This document shows positions 1-11,544 of a stretch of 64,000 nt of DNA, in pieces. Location: NCBI GenBank assembly GCA_025766275.1, contig JAFKAC010000050.1:372001-436000 (forward strand). Direction: 5' to 3'. Under the pieces are notes generated by a model that was not told the DNA's origin, did not search any database, and worked only from the letters and a program-made list of their open reading frames with translations. Positions within the stretch are counted from its first letter, which is position 1. Each line of letters opens with the position of its first letter. The position numbers and the translations under genes were made by a program. Source of the DNA: Lactarius indigo (Eukaryota; Basidiomycota; Agaricomycetes; Russulales; Russulaceae).

Positions 1-860
1 CGTAATGCCGCCTGAGGTGACAAGCGATGTCGCTTGTAAGGGCACTGGCGGCGGAGTTGTCCATCGCCACTGGCGAGGACGAGGAGCCGACACCTGAGTC
101 CGGTACATTTTACTGGCCTTCGATATCCGTACCTTTTCCACCGCTGTCGTGGCGAGTGGTGGCGAGTGGTGACACCCACGCGCTAATTCTGCGGGCTCGT
201 TTTATCGTCCGAGAATCAAAGACCCGTCGCAGAGCGTATTGCGGCAATCTTTCTCTTTGACCCAGCACGGGAGTACCCACCAGCCGACATCGTACCCGTA
301 TAAGGCGTGCCAGACCGTGTCTGTCGGGCTAGCGCACCCTCGCTTGACGTAGGCGTCCTGTGGCTCGTCGGGGCAACAAGCCGATTGCCCAGGAGAAGCA
401 AGAAATCCGACGCCTCTCGTGCCCTTCAGCTGCGTACGTGTGCGCGCCCTGCAGACTGAGAGCGAGAGCGGCCAAGCAAACAGGTCAACGTGGAGCTCTG
501 CAGCGAGTGCTCTGCTTGCGACATCCACTAAAAATGAGACGCAGGCACACCAGCGAAAATCCCAATTGTTGCCCATCTTTTAATCGACGGCGCTGGTGAC
601 AGAAACCTGAACGCGAGGACATCCTGGGCGAAGCCGTGTGGCATGCTAAAAGAGAGGACCATTCATATCCTTCCCCCGGGCTTCGAACGACCGACCCAGG
701 GGCATGGGCTCGACCCGGGGTGGTCCGATGGCAGACCAGTCCGAGTCAGACCACCCACGTAACCCACGACTGACCGAAGGGTGTGCCTGCTAGTGTGCGT
801 CTCCAACCAGTGTGTACCAAGGTATGTGCCTTAGGCGCCGGTATAACACAAGGTATAACA
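1..860 (-). pseudogene. Decayed partial copy of the disordered-protein gene at 7405-11544
   Basis: This stretch aligns base by base, with many substitutions and gaps, to about 9197-10290. That interval spans the end of exon 1, the first intron and the start of exon 2 of the large gene at 7405-11544. Shared landmarks include the block around 120-260 matching 9515-9650 and the block around 600-860 matching 10030-10290. Orientation is the same (coding sense minus). The copy lacks roughly 190 bp present at about 9260-9448, has lost a continuous reading frame, and may continue past the left edge. Because it includes the intron, it arose by DNA duplication, not retroposition. Probably not functional. 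Confidence 0.75.
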
Positions 861-1227
861 ACATTCTGTAGCGTCGGGGCCTCAGGCTAGACGCTGCCAG
901 AGCACACACTGGCACAACGACTAGGTGTACTTCTACCGGATGACGATACCGATGTCCCTATCAAGAGCTCACGTTGGACCGCCCATTCTATGACGTTGTT
1001 GTGTTGGCCGTCCCCCCTCTTACCTTTCGGATGCCGTTCCGAGATTCTTGTTGCTGTTGGCAGTTATCTGGTGTTATTTACTCGGAACTCCGAGTAGAGA
1101 ACTAAAACACGATACGTCCGTTGTTAAATTTATACAGAGCATGATATAGCTAAAGTAAATTGTTCCTCTGCATGCTGTTATTTGCATGTATGCAGTCGCC
1201 ACAGCTAGGGGAGAGTGGAAGATAAAT
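861..1227. other. Intergenic, no feature seen
   Basis: This lies between the end of the decayed gene copy and the stop codon of the F-box gene. No coding frame, repeat or RNA gene was recognised. It should hold the 3' untranslated region of the F-box gene, which reads leftward. Confidence 0.5.
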
Positions 1228-2919
1228 CTAGACGGGTCTCTGATGGTGGTACCTGCGTTTATTAAGAAACTCCTTTGGCGCGTTGGCAACGGTTACGGGG
1301 AGACCAGAGAGCTGGCGCGCTCTGGTGAACCCCCCAACACGTCCTACTGGCTCGTCATCTAAGCAAAGAAAGTGCAGGCCTGGCAACACTTCCGGGACCA
1401 TCTCAGCAGTGACGCCTTTGAGTACATCTACAAAAACCCCTGCTAGCTGAGCAGAAACTCGCAGCGTCTCCACAGTGGTGAATTGACGGAGGAGTTCCAA
1501 CCATTCGCCGTAGTCTATATCGTCTCGCCAACTCGGTTGCATCTGGAACGCACCAATGGAGAGATGGCACACGTTGGAGAGTACAGCGGGAGCTTGGCTG
1601 AGTACCTCGGTTAAGTGCGGAACTTGCCAATCTAACCCTTGACACGAGATGCGAAGGGCGAGATGAGTTCGACGGCTCTCCAATTGTTCAGAATAAAGGT
1701 TGATGTAAACATGGCTACCACGAAAATTTACTTGTGCGTTCTTAAAGCGGGCTGTCTCGAGAACTTGGGTCTGACCGACGAACCTAAACAGTTGAGGCAC
1801 TTGAAAGTCAAGCTGATTGAAGTACGTTATCCTGATGGAAGCGAGGCGAGGCGTGTCGATTTGGGCCAGGAGGTCTTCCAAATACTCGCTGGCACCTCGG
1901 AATTCAAATGAGGTGAGAGCTGGCAAAACAACTCGCGTTAGGGAGGTGGGACGTCTTCTACTACCACTTTGATTGGGACGAGATGTAGATGATTGGAATT
2001 CAATGGAAAGGTCACCGAGTCTGGACAATGCAGCCAGACTCATGACCATCTCCTCTGGTGAAATATACCCAGTGTGGGGTATACGGTGAAGATAGAGAAA
2101 GACGAGGTCGGTGGCAGATAAAAGAAGCGTTGGTAACGTCGGAAAGGGAATGCCTTCTAAATGGATTTCTTGTAAGCACGGGGTAGACACACCCAAGAAT
2201 GTACCAAGAAGGACCGGCACATCCTCTTCTTTCGACGAAAGCCAGAGCTGCGTCAGCATCGGGAACGGCTCCTGCACCACCGTGGCCACCTTTTCCAACA
2301 GCGATCTTGTCACCGGGAGCTTGAGACAGCGAACACGATCAGGGTGCTCAAGTGCAGCGATGATGTTATCTTCGTCGTCAAGAGAAAATTTCTTGCCATT
2401 GTAGTTAGGATAGTTGACATAGTCAATGATGATAGGAAAGGCCGGCCAGCAACCTAGACTCTTCCTGATAGGTGTTCCACACGTGCAGAGAAGAGAGAGA
2501 TCGAGACTGTGAGGTGAAGAAAACACGATCTGTCGCCATCTGTGGCATACGTGGACCAGTATGTGCCATTCCAACACGGGTTGAAAGGGTGACCCGAGAG
2601 GGTTGCGACCTACTTGACAGAAGTCGAATATTTGTAAGAGGACATCGTCTGGGAGGATGTCCATTGTCGTTTCATGTTTATGTTCACGAATCCGGTCTGT
2701 GGTGATGATACTAGTCGACTCTGCACGCGCCACTGGCATATAAGAAATTGAATTTGAGGATTTGGTTCCAAGTTTGGTTCGGACCAATATTTTCCCTAGT
2801 TTTTCGCACAGGCTTTTGACAATCTTTCCCATCTTCTGGGCTTTGTAGGGACCATCTATTTGTGTCGAAGTAGGGCCTGAGGGTGAATAGGGAGAAATAG
2901 TATCCCTTGGCAGCGACAA
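1228..2919 (-). CDS. F-box protein of the basidiomycete F-box/LRR-like type
   Basis: Single-exon frame of 563 codons. Residues about 86-135 form an F-box: it opens MDILPDDVLLQIFDFC and continues with VCHRWRQIVFSSP, the usual basidiomycete pattern of a hydrophobic F-box helix followed by C-x-x-W-R. The remainder is leucine-rich without a clear repeat period, as in the large family of F-box proteins expanded in mushrooms. F-box proteins are substrate adaptors of SCF (Skp1-Cullin-F-box) ubiquitin ligases; the substrate here is unknown. The upstream ATG at 2919 adds 85 residues before the F-box; the ATG at 2664 begins exactly at the F-box and may be the true start. A second, unrelated F-box gene lies at 39558-41396. 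Confidence 0.85.
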   Translation of the reverse strand: MSLPRDTISPYSPSGPTSTQIDGPYKAQKMGKIVKSLCEKLGKILVRTKLGTKSSNSISYMPVARAESTSIITTDRIREHKHETTMDILPDDVLLQIFDFCQVGRNPLGSPFQPVLEWHILVHVCHRWRQIVFSSPHSLDLSLLCTCGTPIRKSLGCWPAFPIIIDYVNYPNYNGKKFSLDDEDNIIAALEHPDRVRCLKLPVTRSLLEKVATVVQEPFPMLTQLWLSSKEEDVPVLLGTFLGVSTPCLQEIHLEGIPFPTLPTLLLSATDLVFLYLHRIPHTGYISPEEMVMSLAALSRLGDLSIEFQSSTSRPNQSGSRRRPTSLTRVVLPALTSFEFRGASEYLEDLLAQIDTPRLASIRITYFNQLDFQVPQLFRFVGQTQVLETARFKNAQVNFRGSHVYINLYSEQLESRRTHLALRISCQGLDWQVPHLTEVLSQAPAVLSNVCHLSIGAFQMQPSWRDDIDYGEWLELLRQFTTVETLRVSAQLAGVFVDVLKGVTAEMVPEVLPGLHFLCLDDEPVGRVGGFTRARQLSGLPVTVANAPKEFLNKRRYHHQRPV

Positions 2920-3297
2920 TAGACGGTAGGTTGTCTTAGAAGACGGCTGATTGGATATTTTACCAGCGAGTACACAGAAAATTAGTTTAGTAATACAGAA
3001 AATGACGGCCTAGAGCGTACCAGTAAGAGTTCTTTCATAGAAACAGTAAGGGTCAAGCTGAGTGGACGAAATGTCAGCTTTATGCTATGATGTACCAAAG
3101 GTCGTCACAGTACAAGTTCAACGTTCACTGGCAGCGTTCAACGTTCAACAATCATCGATCAGCGCCGGTGGTCACGCGCTTTCTCTCCCCAAGAGACCAA
3201 GGTGACGAGTGTACCCCACATACTAGACTCAACTCATACCGCATACCTTTGCTAACCTACGTTCCGTCCGTTCGACCTTCAAATCAGAGGTCTCCAA

Positions 3298-4799
3298 ATG
3301 GTATTGGGGTTTTTGGCCTCCTGGAAGGAACGGCGGGAGGAATGGCGGGTGAAGAAACGGGCAAAAACGCGCTCTGATGAAATTGACCGCCAGATCGAGA
3401 ACGAGTCCATAGCCTTCAAGAGAACATACGATGTCTTGTTGATGGGTTCGTACTCTTTGTATTACATACTAGTGTTAGTATCTCTTGGACTGATTATTTC
3501 CTTGCAAAAGGACTTAGCGACCTCGAGACGTCCGCCATAGGCAGGCAAATGAAGATCATATACCAGGATGGCTACTCTCGTGAAGAACTCCTCAATTTTC
3601 GTCCATCCATTTGGAGATATCTCCTTGAGACTTCCCGTCGTATTGTACAGGATCTACGAGACTTAGGCCTGGAGCCCGCGACTCATGCAAACAAAGTGCG
3701 TATTTCTTACACCGCTTTTTTTTTTTGCGCCGCACGTTATAATCCACTTACAGGCTAACTGCGAGCGCATTTTGAATCACCCAACGGATATTGACCATCC
3801 TGAGTTCTTTTTCCGGCCCGAGTTCGCTGATGCGGTACAGGAACTGTGGGCAGACGACATCGTTCCTGTGTTGCTCGGCAGTCCAACATACTTTCCTTTG
3901 GCTGATAACGTGGCTTAGTGAGTCTTCTTATCTACTCCCGGCTGCTATCGAGCCGCGCTTTATCACATCTCGCGATCAGAGCAGCAACTGGCTGGTCTTC
4001 ATGTGTTATACTGAATGTTGTGTTGATGACCCTCCCATATAGCTTCTTTCCGGATGCACATCGAATGACCTCAAGGGAGTATATCCCGTCGGACAATGAC
4101 ATACTTCGTGCACCCATGGCGTCTCGTGTGAAAGTTATAGAGACCTATTTCCCCATGGGTCAACTGTCGATTCGCTTATGCCACGTTATTGGTCAAAGGA
4201 GCATGCGGACTAGGTGGACTCATATCTTCGAGAGCACCACTTCCATCATATTTTGCGCTTCTCTCCTAGATTATGATCGTTGGGACGAGGACGGAGAGGG
4301 ACGTCCTTCCTTCCCCTCTCCATTGACGTACATGACAGTGATTGCAGGCACTAATATCAAGATCTCTTGCCCTTTTTGAATCAGTCGTCAATTCACGGTG
4401 GTTCTTGCGGACGTCCATTATACTATTTTTGACCGGAATCAAAGAGTTCAAAGACAAACTATACAAGGTACGCTACGACTTGATCTATGCCCTTCTATTG
4501 TCTAGGTTTATTCATGTCATCAGGTTCCCCTGGAAAACTATTTTCCGGAGTATACAGGAGGTGCGGATACTAGCAAGGGGGCCAAGTACATTCTCTGGCG
4601 ATTTATGCAGGCCAATCGTGCACGGTTAAATGTGTACCCTCAGTGAAGACATGTCTCCCTTACCTACGATAGTCGTGGCTGACCTGCTAGCGATTACAGT
4701 GTCACTGATGTCTTTGACACGTCTAACATTCGGCTGGTCTTCATCGCTGTAAAGGAAACGTTCCTTCAGAACGCGCTAAGGGAGAATGGTATCCTTTGA
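3298..4799 (+). CDS. Heterotrimeric G-protein alpha-like protein with altered nucleotide-binding motifs
   Basis: About seven exons splice to a G-alpha-length protein (about 370 aa): 3298-3449, 3518-3695, 3754-3917, 4043 to about 4327, 4348-4467, 4524-4642, 4700-4799. The junction between exons 4 and 5 is not resolved. Clear G-alpha landmarks are [78 protein letters not shown] and the C-terminal receptor-contact end ALRENGIL. All guanine-nucleotide motifs are altered: the P-loop GxGESGKS reads [10 protein letters not shown], the switch I arginine/threonine segment reads [15 protein letters not shown] reads HVIGQ, NKxD reads TGIK, and TCAT reads HVTD. The frame stays open to a proper stop, so this looks like a pseudo-GTPase rather than plain debris, but a young pseudogene cannot be excluded. 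Confidence 0.75.
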
Positions 4800-5228
4800 C
4801 AGACCATCTGTTCTGTGTTCCCTCTGAATTCGCTCGTCAAACCGAACAAAAACGGCCGAACTCCGGTGCTCTACTTATTCTGTTGATGGTGTAAGGATCA
4901 CGTCCGCAGTGGGCCTACTCGATAGACTAACTATATTATTGCTACAGTAAGCTCGTTATGTACCCTATGGTTTTACGAAGAGGGACGTGCCTTTACTTTT
5001 GCGTGAATGATTTCTGTTTGCGTCCACGTCGGTGTCTCTATCTCTATCGTGCTTCCTATCCTCGTTTCTCTCGTCCAAACTTCCACTCGGGTACCACGAC
5101 TGTTACAACCGTCAAACGGGATGTTTGAACATATAGTTGCCTTTGGATGCCAGTCCGGATGGGACGAGATGCGGCGGAGATGTGTTCTATAGACTTGATG
5201 AGGAGATTTACTGTAAAGCTCCACATCC
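4800..5228. other. Intergenic, no gene recognised
   Basis: This is the spacer between the G-alpha-like gene and the SMC1 remnant. Small open frames exist on both strands near 4973-5239, but none shows a recognisable motif or splice context. It could contain further decayed SMC1 sequence that is no longer readable. Confidence 0.4.
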
Positions 5229-6830
5229 GTGGTAGACATCGCCGAAGGTGAAGTCTATGGAGATTCCTGCCGCGGGATGGGCGTGGCGAGCATCCGAGAC
5301 TACGAAGCGCGCCGACTCGAACTTGCGCAGGAAGAAACTGAGGCGCAATTGCGTTTCGAGATGCGAATCGCCTGCCTGACCCATTTGTGTGCTTTCAGCC
5401 CCCCGCCCAAAAGGCTCTCGTTGAGATTGTCACAACAGAAGTGGTAAGCCGCGTGAACCTCGAAAGGAGGAAGAATGAGAAGCAAGAAGAGCTCCTGACG
5501 ATGCAAGAAGGGATCGGGGAGCTTGAGGAAGAAATGTCGCGGCTCAAGGGGAACCCAGACAAGAAGTCGCAGGTGCCGCCTCAAAGGGACCAACCAAGCT
5601 GCCATTGGTCTCAAGAAGAACGTCCCAATGGAGGAGGTCCATCGTCCTTGTTATATCGATGCATATCGATCGAAAAATACATTGCTCTCCGACAGAATAT
5701 ACGCGATGAGGTCGCCATGGACGTTGACGGGAGGGTGATACAGCAAGTGACTCAACACAGCGCATTGCTGTAAGCGAGCTCCCGATTATGGAATCGAGGT
5801 GAACTTTGAGGTCCTCAGCGGGGAGGAGCGAGAAGTAAGCGCTTTAAAACCGGATTATTTCTAGAAATGACTCTGGGGAAACGCTCGCCGAGTTCGACGC
5901 GTCCATAACGAAACTTAACGCCGAGATCGAGCGGATGACACCAAACATGAAGGCCATGGACCGGCATGTGTCATCTTGCCTTCCCGACACTCAGGGCTGA
6001 TGACAGCACTCTTCCCAGTCTCGATGACGTCGAGATCAAGCTAGCCGACACCGAAAAGGAGGCTGATAAAGCCCGGAGAGACTCTAAGAATGCGAGAGAC
6101 ACATCCAACGACGTGAAACAGAGGCGGTACGGGACTCCATCCGTTGTCATCACGGCCCCATGATGAGACCAATCTTTCCCTCAGCATTGAACTGTTCAAC
6201 AAAGCATACAACTACATATCAGAACGTATTGACGAGGTCCACAAGGATTTGACGAAGGGCAAAGCAGCGCCGATGGGTGGTGTGGCTTACCTCAGCCTAG
6301 AAGACAACGAAGTACGGGCGGCAAATTTGAATGTCAAAAGCAGCGCCACACATCTCACTTTTTTTGTTTTTGTTTTTGTTTTTGTTTTTGTTTTTTCGCT
6401 GTCCCCCGGAACGTTCCAGGAACCATGTGCGGGCGGTATGGAATATTTCAATGAAGCGTTCGAGATATGGAGCAGCTGTCCGGCGGCGAAAAGACGGTCG
6501 CGGCGCTAGCCCTTCTATTCGCTACACACCGGTGCGCGTGGCGCTCTTCGTCGGTGTTTAATTACGGGCCTCCCATAGCGGGTGCTGACTTCATGCCATG
6601 TCAGTCACTAGCCCAGCCCAGTTCTTCGTACTCGACGAGGTCGACACGGCGTAGCCGGGTGCAGACGTCGGACACTTTGCAGTTCATCGTGATCAGCCTC
6701 TCTAAGGGGCTCGCTGTACGAGTGCGAGTGTGGGAACTCCCTGGTTGGGGTCCATCGGGACCAGGATCTGAACAGCTCTCACATACTCCGTACCCTTGGA
6801 CGTAAGCGCTTTTCGCTTTCGCTCCTCCGG
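5229..6830 (+). pseudogene. Cohesin SMC1 C-terminal half, degenerate
   Basis: Scattered frames read as the C-terminal half of the cohesin ATPase SMC1, in the right order. At about 5240-5370 is the coiled coil (RDYEARRLELAQEETEAQ). At 5980-6120 is DDVEIKLADTEKEADKARRD. At 6190-6310 is NKAYNYISERIDEVHKDLTK with GKAAPMGGVAYLSLED. At 6467-6520 is the ABC signature helix MEQLSGGEKTVAALALLFA. At 6620-6650 is Walker B FFVLDEVDTA, followed at once by an in-frame stop. At 6680-6800 is QFIVISL, then the GNSLVGVHRDQD segment in another frame. Several frameshifts separate these blocks, and the N-terminal ATPase half is absent. An intron-like segment with a TTTTTG repeat remains at about 6315-6418. Not functional; an intact SMC1 must exist elsewhere because cohesin is essential. 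Confidence 0.85.
6357..6397 (+). repeat. TTTTTG microsatellite
   Basis: About six tandem TTTTTG units lie in the intron-like segment of the SMC1 remnant, just upstream of a candidate 3' splice site ending CCAG at about 6420. Confidence 0.9.
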
Positions 6831-7404
6831 CGTCTCAGGCTGGGAAGAAGCTGACTTATCGACAATAGCTCACGCAATATCGACGAATGAAAGATATCTC
6901 GTTTCCCCTCCCCCTATATCGCTGCTGTCGCTGAGTTCTCGTGACACGTCTTGCTCTTCTGTAGCCCTACCACCGTTATTTCAGACAAAAGGACACTTCT
7001 TATCTCTGTGTGTTATAATTGAAAAAATGATATGCAAATAATGATTTTTTATGTTACGCAGAAATAGGGACAATGTAACTTTGTGTGTTGTCTATCTAAA
7101 TTGTGCCAAGGAACTATGAGAACTGAAGACCAATTGACCGACTGGATGCCTCGAGCAGACTTGGAAAGATTACAACAAGGGAAAAAAAAAAAATTGGCGA
7201 CCGAGTGAAAAGTACCCCGGGGGCTCGTGTGTATTACGCCGTACAAACGAGACATGAAAGAAAACGAAGCAAATAAAATAATTTGAGCAAGAAAGTACTA
7301 TACGAATAAAGTACGGGAAGAAACTTTATGAAACGCAAATGAACCAAGTAGAGAAACACGTGAAAACGAACGAATGAGGGCGAGATGAGTATGTTAAGGT
7401 ATCA
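6831..7404. other. Intergenic, AT-richer spacer
   Basis: No gene was recognised. The right part (7049-7404) is AT-rich with an A-run near 7182-7192 and probably holds the 3' untranslated region of the minus-strand gene that ends at 7405. Confidence 0.4.
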
Positions 7405-10400
7405 CTAGTGGAGCTCATGCTCGCCGTCCGCGGAGCGCTTGCGCGATGATTGACTAGGCCCCGCCAAAGACGGCTGCTCAAGCCGCATAGCCGCGGCAGC
7501 CACGGCAGCGGCTTTGCCAGCGGGGTCGTCGATCTGCGACGCCCTCCGACTGGGGGCGTGCGCGTCGTCGCCAGCAAAGTACGACTTGAGGACCTGGACG
7601 CGGTCGAGCGATACGACGGTCTGGTTCGGGGGCACGGGGAAGTCGGAGAGGCCCGAGATGCGCGAGGCGGTGCCCGTGTCGTTGGTCATGTAGCTCGAGC
7701 GCGTCGCGTCAGTCGTCGCGGCCGAATGTGGCACTGATTGCGGCTCGGCCACGCTGGCGCGCATCGACGGTACGACGAGTAGCGGCGGCAGCGTTGAGTG
7801 CCTCTCCGCCTCTGCTTCCTCCTCCTCCTCGTTGTCGTTACCGTTACCGTCCTCGTCATCATCGTTGTCGGTAGCATCGGCGGTGGACGTGGATGAGGCA
7901 GAGGCCCTGTTAGCTTCATAGTTGCCGAGCGTCAGAGAGTCCTGACTGCGTCCACGGTGCACGTCGCCCACGAAGGAGAGCCGGAGCGTCGAGGTTGTCG
8001 CGAGGGGTGTCGATGCAGCACCGACCGTCCCTACGCGCAACAGCCCTGTTATCATTCCCGATTTAGCGATCAGTTCAGTCAGCGTTTGCAGCCTCGAAGG
8101 ACAGACGCACCGTCATCCACAGCCTCCATTTCCGATCTCTCCAGCACGGACGACGTGTGCGACTCGACATCCTGTGGGATGCCCACCGTGAGCGAGCCCT
8201 GGCTCTGGTGGTGCGCGCTCTGGTGTAAGCTCAGCGGCAGAAACGCCGCATCAGAGTCAGAGGGGTTCGTCGAATTCGACATGGTGGAGGACGCGACGTT
8301 CGTGTCCGTGCGGCCACCCCGCTGTCCGCCAGATCGCGCCCACCACATCTGCGAAGGATCGTCTGTCGTGTCCTGCACCACCCCAAACTCATTGCCCAAC
8401 TGACGCGTGAGCGCAGCCAGGCCGCTATTGCCCGAGACGCTGCCAGTCGAGCTGATCTCCAGGCCAGCCAGCGACGCCGCCGTATCGCGTGAGAATGTCC
8501 GGCGGTGGTCGTCTGATGACGTCCTACTCGCACCCGGGGCCTTCGGGGAGTAAAACAGGTTGCGGTAACGATCGAGGTCATCGTCGATAGTGCCGAAGGG
8601 GCGTGGGCTCTGCAGGGGCGACGAGGCGCGGGATCCAGGCGCGGGCTCGTCGGTTGAGCTCCCCTGCACAGAACGGTGCGAGTCGGCCGACACTGACGCA
8701 GGGAAGACGGGCGGATTGAGGGTCGCAGGAGGAGAAGACGCGACGGTATGACGGGAATGGAGAGAAAGGAACGCGGAGTTGTGCTCGAAATTCGAGCGGA
8801 GGTATTCCGGCGTCGTCGCAAGCGTCACATCGGGGAAGGGCGTCAGGAGCTGCGCAGAGCTTGAGGGCACATCGTAGTGGCTCTCGCTCTCACCAAGGCC
8901 GCTATCTGCGCTACCTCTTCGCTGAAGTCCGTACGACAGTGCGTCTGCGAGGCCAAGTGGACCGCCGCTGAAGCGATTTCCCGCAGCGTACGCATGTGGG
9001 ACTACACGCTCGGACCCTCTGATATCCGACAAGGCCAGCGGATTCCGCAGTGGACTCCGCGGGTTACGCCGCGGACGTAATGACACTGGTGCGTCCGGAA
9101 GAGTTTGATAATGTATACTAGGAGGTGGAGACGGAGCCACCTGAGCGGGTTGCGAAGGAGCCGCGCTTGCTTGAGCCGAGGAGGATGCATAGGGATGTAA
9201 TACCGCCTGCGGTGGCAAGCGATGTCGCGCGGACATGTCACTCGCGAGGGCGCTGGCAGAAGCTGTGACTGCGACCGCGGACGGGTGAGGACCCGCATAA
9301 TCAGAGCTGGAGCGTGCGTGCGAACGCCGCGGAAAGGAATAACCTCCCTGCGCGTAAGGGTGATCCTGCACCACGTAGATGGGTCTTACTGGCGCTGTTG
9401 CGGCAATCTCCTCTGTTGAGGGCGGCGGGGAGGACAGAGCGATACCCACGGCAGAGCTGTCCACCACCGCTGGCGGCGGGGGCGAGGGGTTGGCACCTGA
9501 GTTCTGCACGTTGTGCTGGCCTTCGATACCCGCGCCCTTTCCACCGACGTCAAAGCGGGTAACGTCATTCTGCGAGCTCGTTTTGTCGTCCAAGAAGCAA
9601 AGACCCGTCGCGGCGCGTATTGCGGCAATCTTGCTCTTCGACCCAGCACGGGAGTGCCCACCAGACGATATCGTACGTGCGTGGGAGGTGCCGGAGCGTG
9701 TATGTTGGGTCAGCGTACCCTCGCTCGACGTAGGTGTCCCGACCGTTGGGGCAACGAGTTGATTTCCCAGGAGTGTCTTGGTCGCAAGAAATCCGACGCC
9801 TCCTGTGTCCTTCAGCTGTGCACGTGTGCGCCCTACGGACTGGGAGCGGGAGCGGCCAAGTGAGCGGGTCAACTTGGAGCTCTGGAGCGAGCGCTCTGCC
9901 TGGGACCTCCAAGTAGCACGCTCACGTTCAAAAGATGCGCCCATCTCGAGAACCCTAAAAATGGCATCATTGAGAATCGGGCACACCAGCGAAGAAGATA
10001 CCAATGGTTGCGCACTTTACAATTGACGGCGCTGGTGATGGAAGCGCGAGATCATCTTGGGCGAAGCTGCGCGGCCTGCCAAATGAGGACCATCCATCTC
10101 CTTCGAATGACCCTTTTGGAGCCATGAGCATGGGCTCGGCCCGGGGTGGTCCGTGAGATGAATTTAAGTTGGACACGTGCAGGTTCACTGCAGAGCGAGA
10201 CCCACGTAACCACGACCGACCAAGGGGCGTGCGTGTACGCTCCTCACTATTGTGTGTCAAAGTATGTGCTTTAGGTGCCGGTAGGGCAATATTCCGTTGG
10301 CTTAACGGTTGCGGTGGTTCGCCGTCGATATGCTCCATGAAGCGTGGCCGCGGGAACAGAAGCGCGTCGCACCATGTCTCCGGGGATAACCAACGGTACT

Positions 10401-11544
10401 TCCCACGGGATGGAGTAGTAGACTTGCGGATCGGGAGGCCGCGAGAAAGATTACGCAAATTTGGGGCGGAAATGGTTTTCAACAGAGATGTTCGCGAAGT
10501 CGGCCTCAGATGAGGAGGGACCTCGGCAACGTTCAGGGTATCCGTAGAGGGTGGTTGGGGATACTGGTATGAGCGGTCGACGCCTTTACCCTTGTCCAAG
10601 GAGTGTGAATGGGTGAGGGGGGGCGAAATGATTGGCGCGCGTCGGGGGGCCCCAGAATGAGAAGAAGAATATGCATAAGCATAAGGGTGCGAGGACAACG
10701 GACTATCACGGTGTTGGGAAGAGGGGAAAAAATCAAGCGACGAACTTTGCCCTGGCGCTGGTGACATGGAGGTTCCAACCAGAGTATTCGACCGCTGACG
10801 GGGCGTATACTCGGTTGACGGGCCGACATGCGCCAGGCTGTTGGAGCGTGGTGGAGACCACGTACTATCTATCCCCGTCGCGCGGTTCGACTGCAGCGGA
10901 TCGGGCGTCGGTGGGTCATCGCGATAGCGTTTTACAGACGGTCGATGCACGGAATCTGAACGAGATTTGTGCGTCGCCCCGCCAAAGTGGAGCAAATTTG
11001 CCAGACTGAGGCGGTTCGCGGTGCTCGCTTGGGGCGACGTCTGCTGAGGAGACCGCCGCATCGGCGTCGGAGACTCGCCCACGCCACCGGTGGTGTCGAT
11101 ATGAGCGAACGCGGTCGAGGACGTGATGATCGGCGCCGGGTGCCCACCGCGCGCCCGAGAAGTCGTCGTGGGCAGCAAGCCAGCAGCGTCCTGCGCCGCG
11201 CTCGTTCGATAAGGATGAGAAGAATACGCGCCACTGCCCGGAAAATGGGACGCGGTCCTCCCGCCCGCCACATGCGCGCCGGATCGTTCGTGTGCCCTGT
11301 CCGTAGGTGACGTGGCGCCACTGAAGTTGCTCAGGACAGAGCCGAGCAGCTGACCCCAGCTATCGCGGTTTTGCGAGCGTGGGACGGAGGGGGGCAGTTC
11401 ATAGGGCCCGTTGTACGGTATGTACCAGTCGGGGTCGTCTGGGTTTTCTGGTGGGTCGGGGAGGCGCGTGCGGGACGATTTGTGACCGAAACCGAAGCGG
11501 ATGCGAGGAAAGGTGGATGGGGTGGTCTGGGTTTTGGTAGCCAT
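7405..11544 (-). CDS. Large intrinsically disordered Ser/Pro-rich protein of unknown function
   Basis: Three exons, 11544-10021, 9944-8111 and 8045-7405, join in phase (0, then 1) to a frame of 1332 aa. The introns are 76 and 65 bp with GT-AG ends. The protein begins MATKTQTTPSTFPRIRFGFG. It is dominated by Ser, Pro, Thr, His and Gly, with short basic-aromatic islands (WYIPYNGPYELPPSVPRS; KYRWLSPETWCDALLFPRPR) and a very acidic D/E/N stretch near the C-terminus. No catalytic domain, membrane span or signal peptide was seen. Such proteins are often scaffold or regulatory proteins in fungi; no function is claimed. Part of the gene exists as a decayed copy at 1-860. The junction at 9944/10021 is chosen because it restores the frame; a nearby AG (about 9951) would not. 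Confidence 0.75.

Noticed and set aside
660..720. T-arm-like text GGGCTTCGAACGACC
   Set aside because: No matching acceptor or anticodon stems nearby; it lies inside the decayed gene copy.
1639..2705. Plus-strand frames of 77-97 codons opposite the first F-box gene
   Set aside because: They are antisense shadows of a long, domain-bearing frame.
3298..4799. G-alpha-like locus as a plain pseudogene
   Set aside because: Six of the splice junctions, the frame and the stop are preserved while changes concentrate in nucleotide-binding motifs. Kept as a coding gene with the caveat stated.
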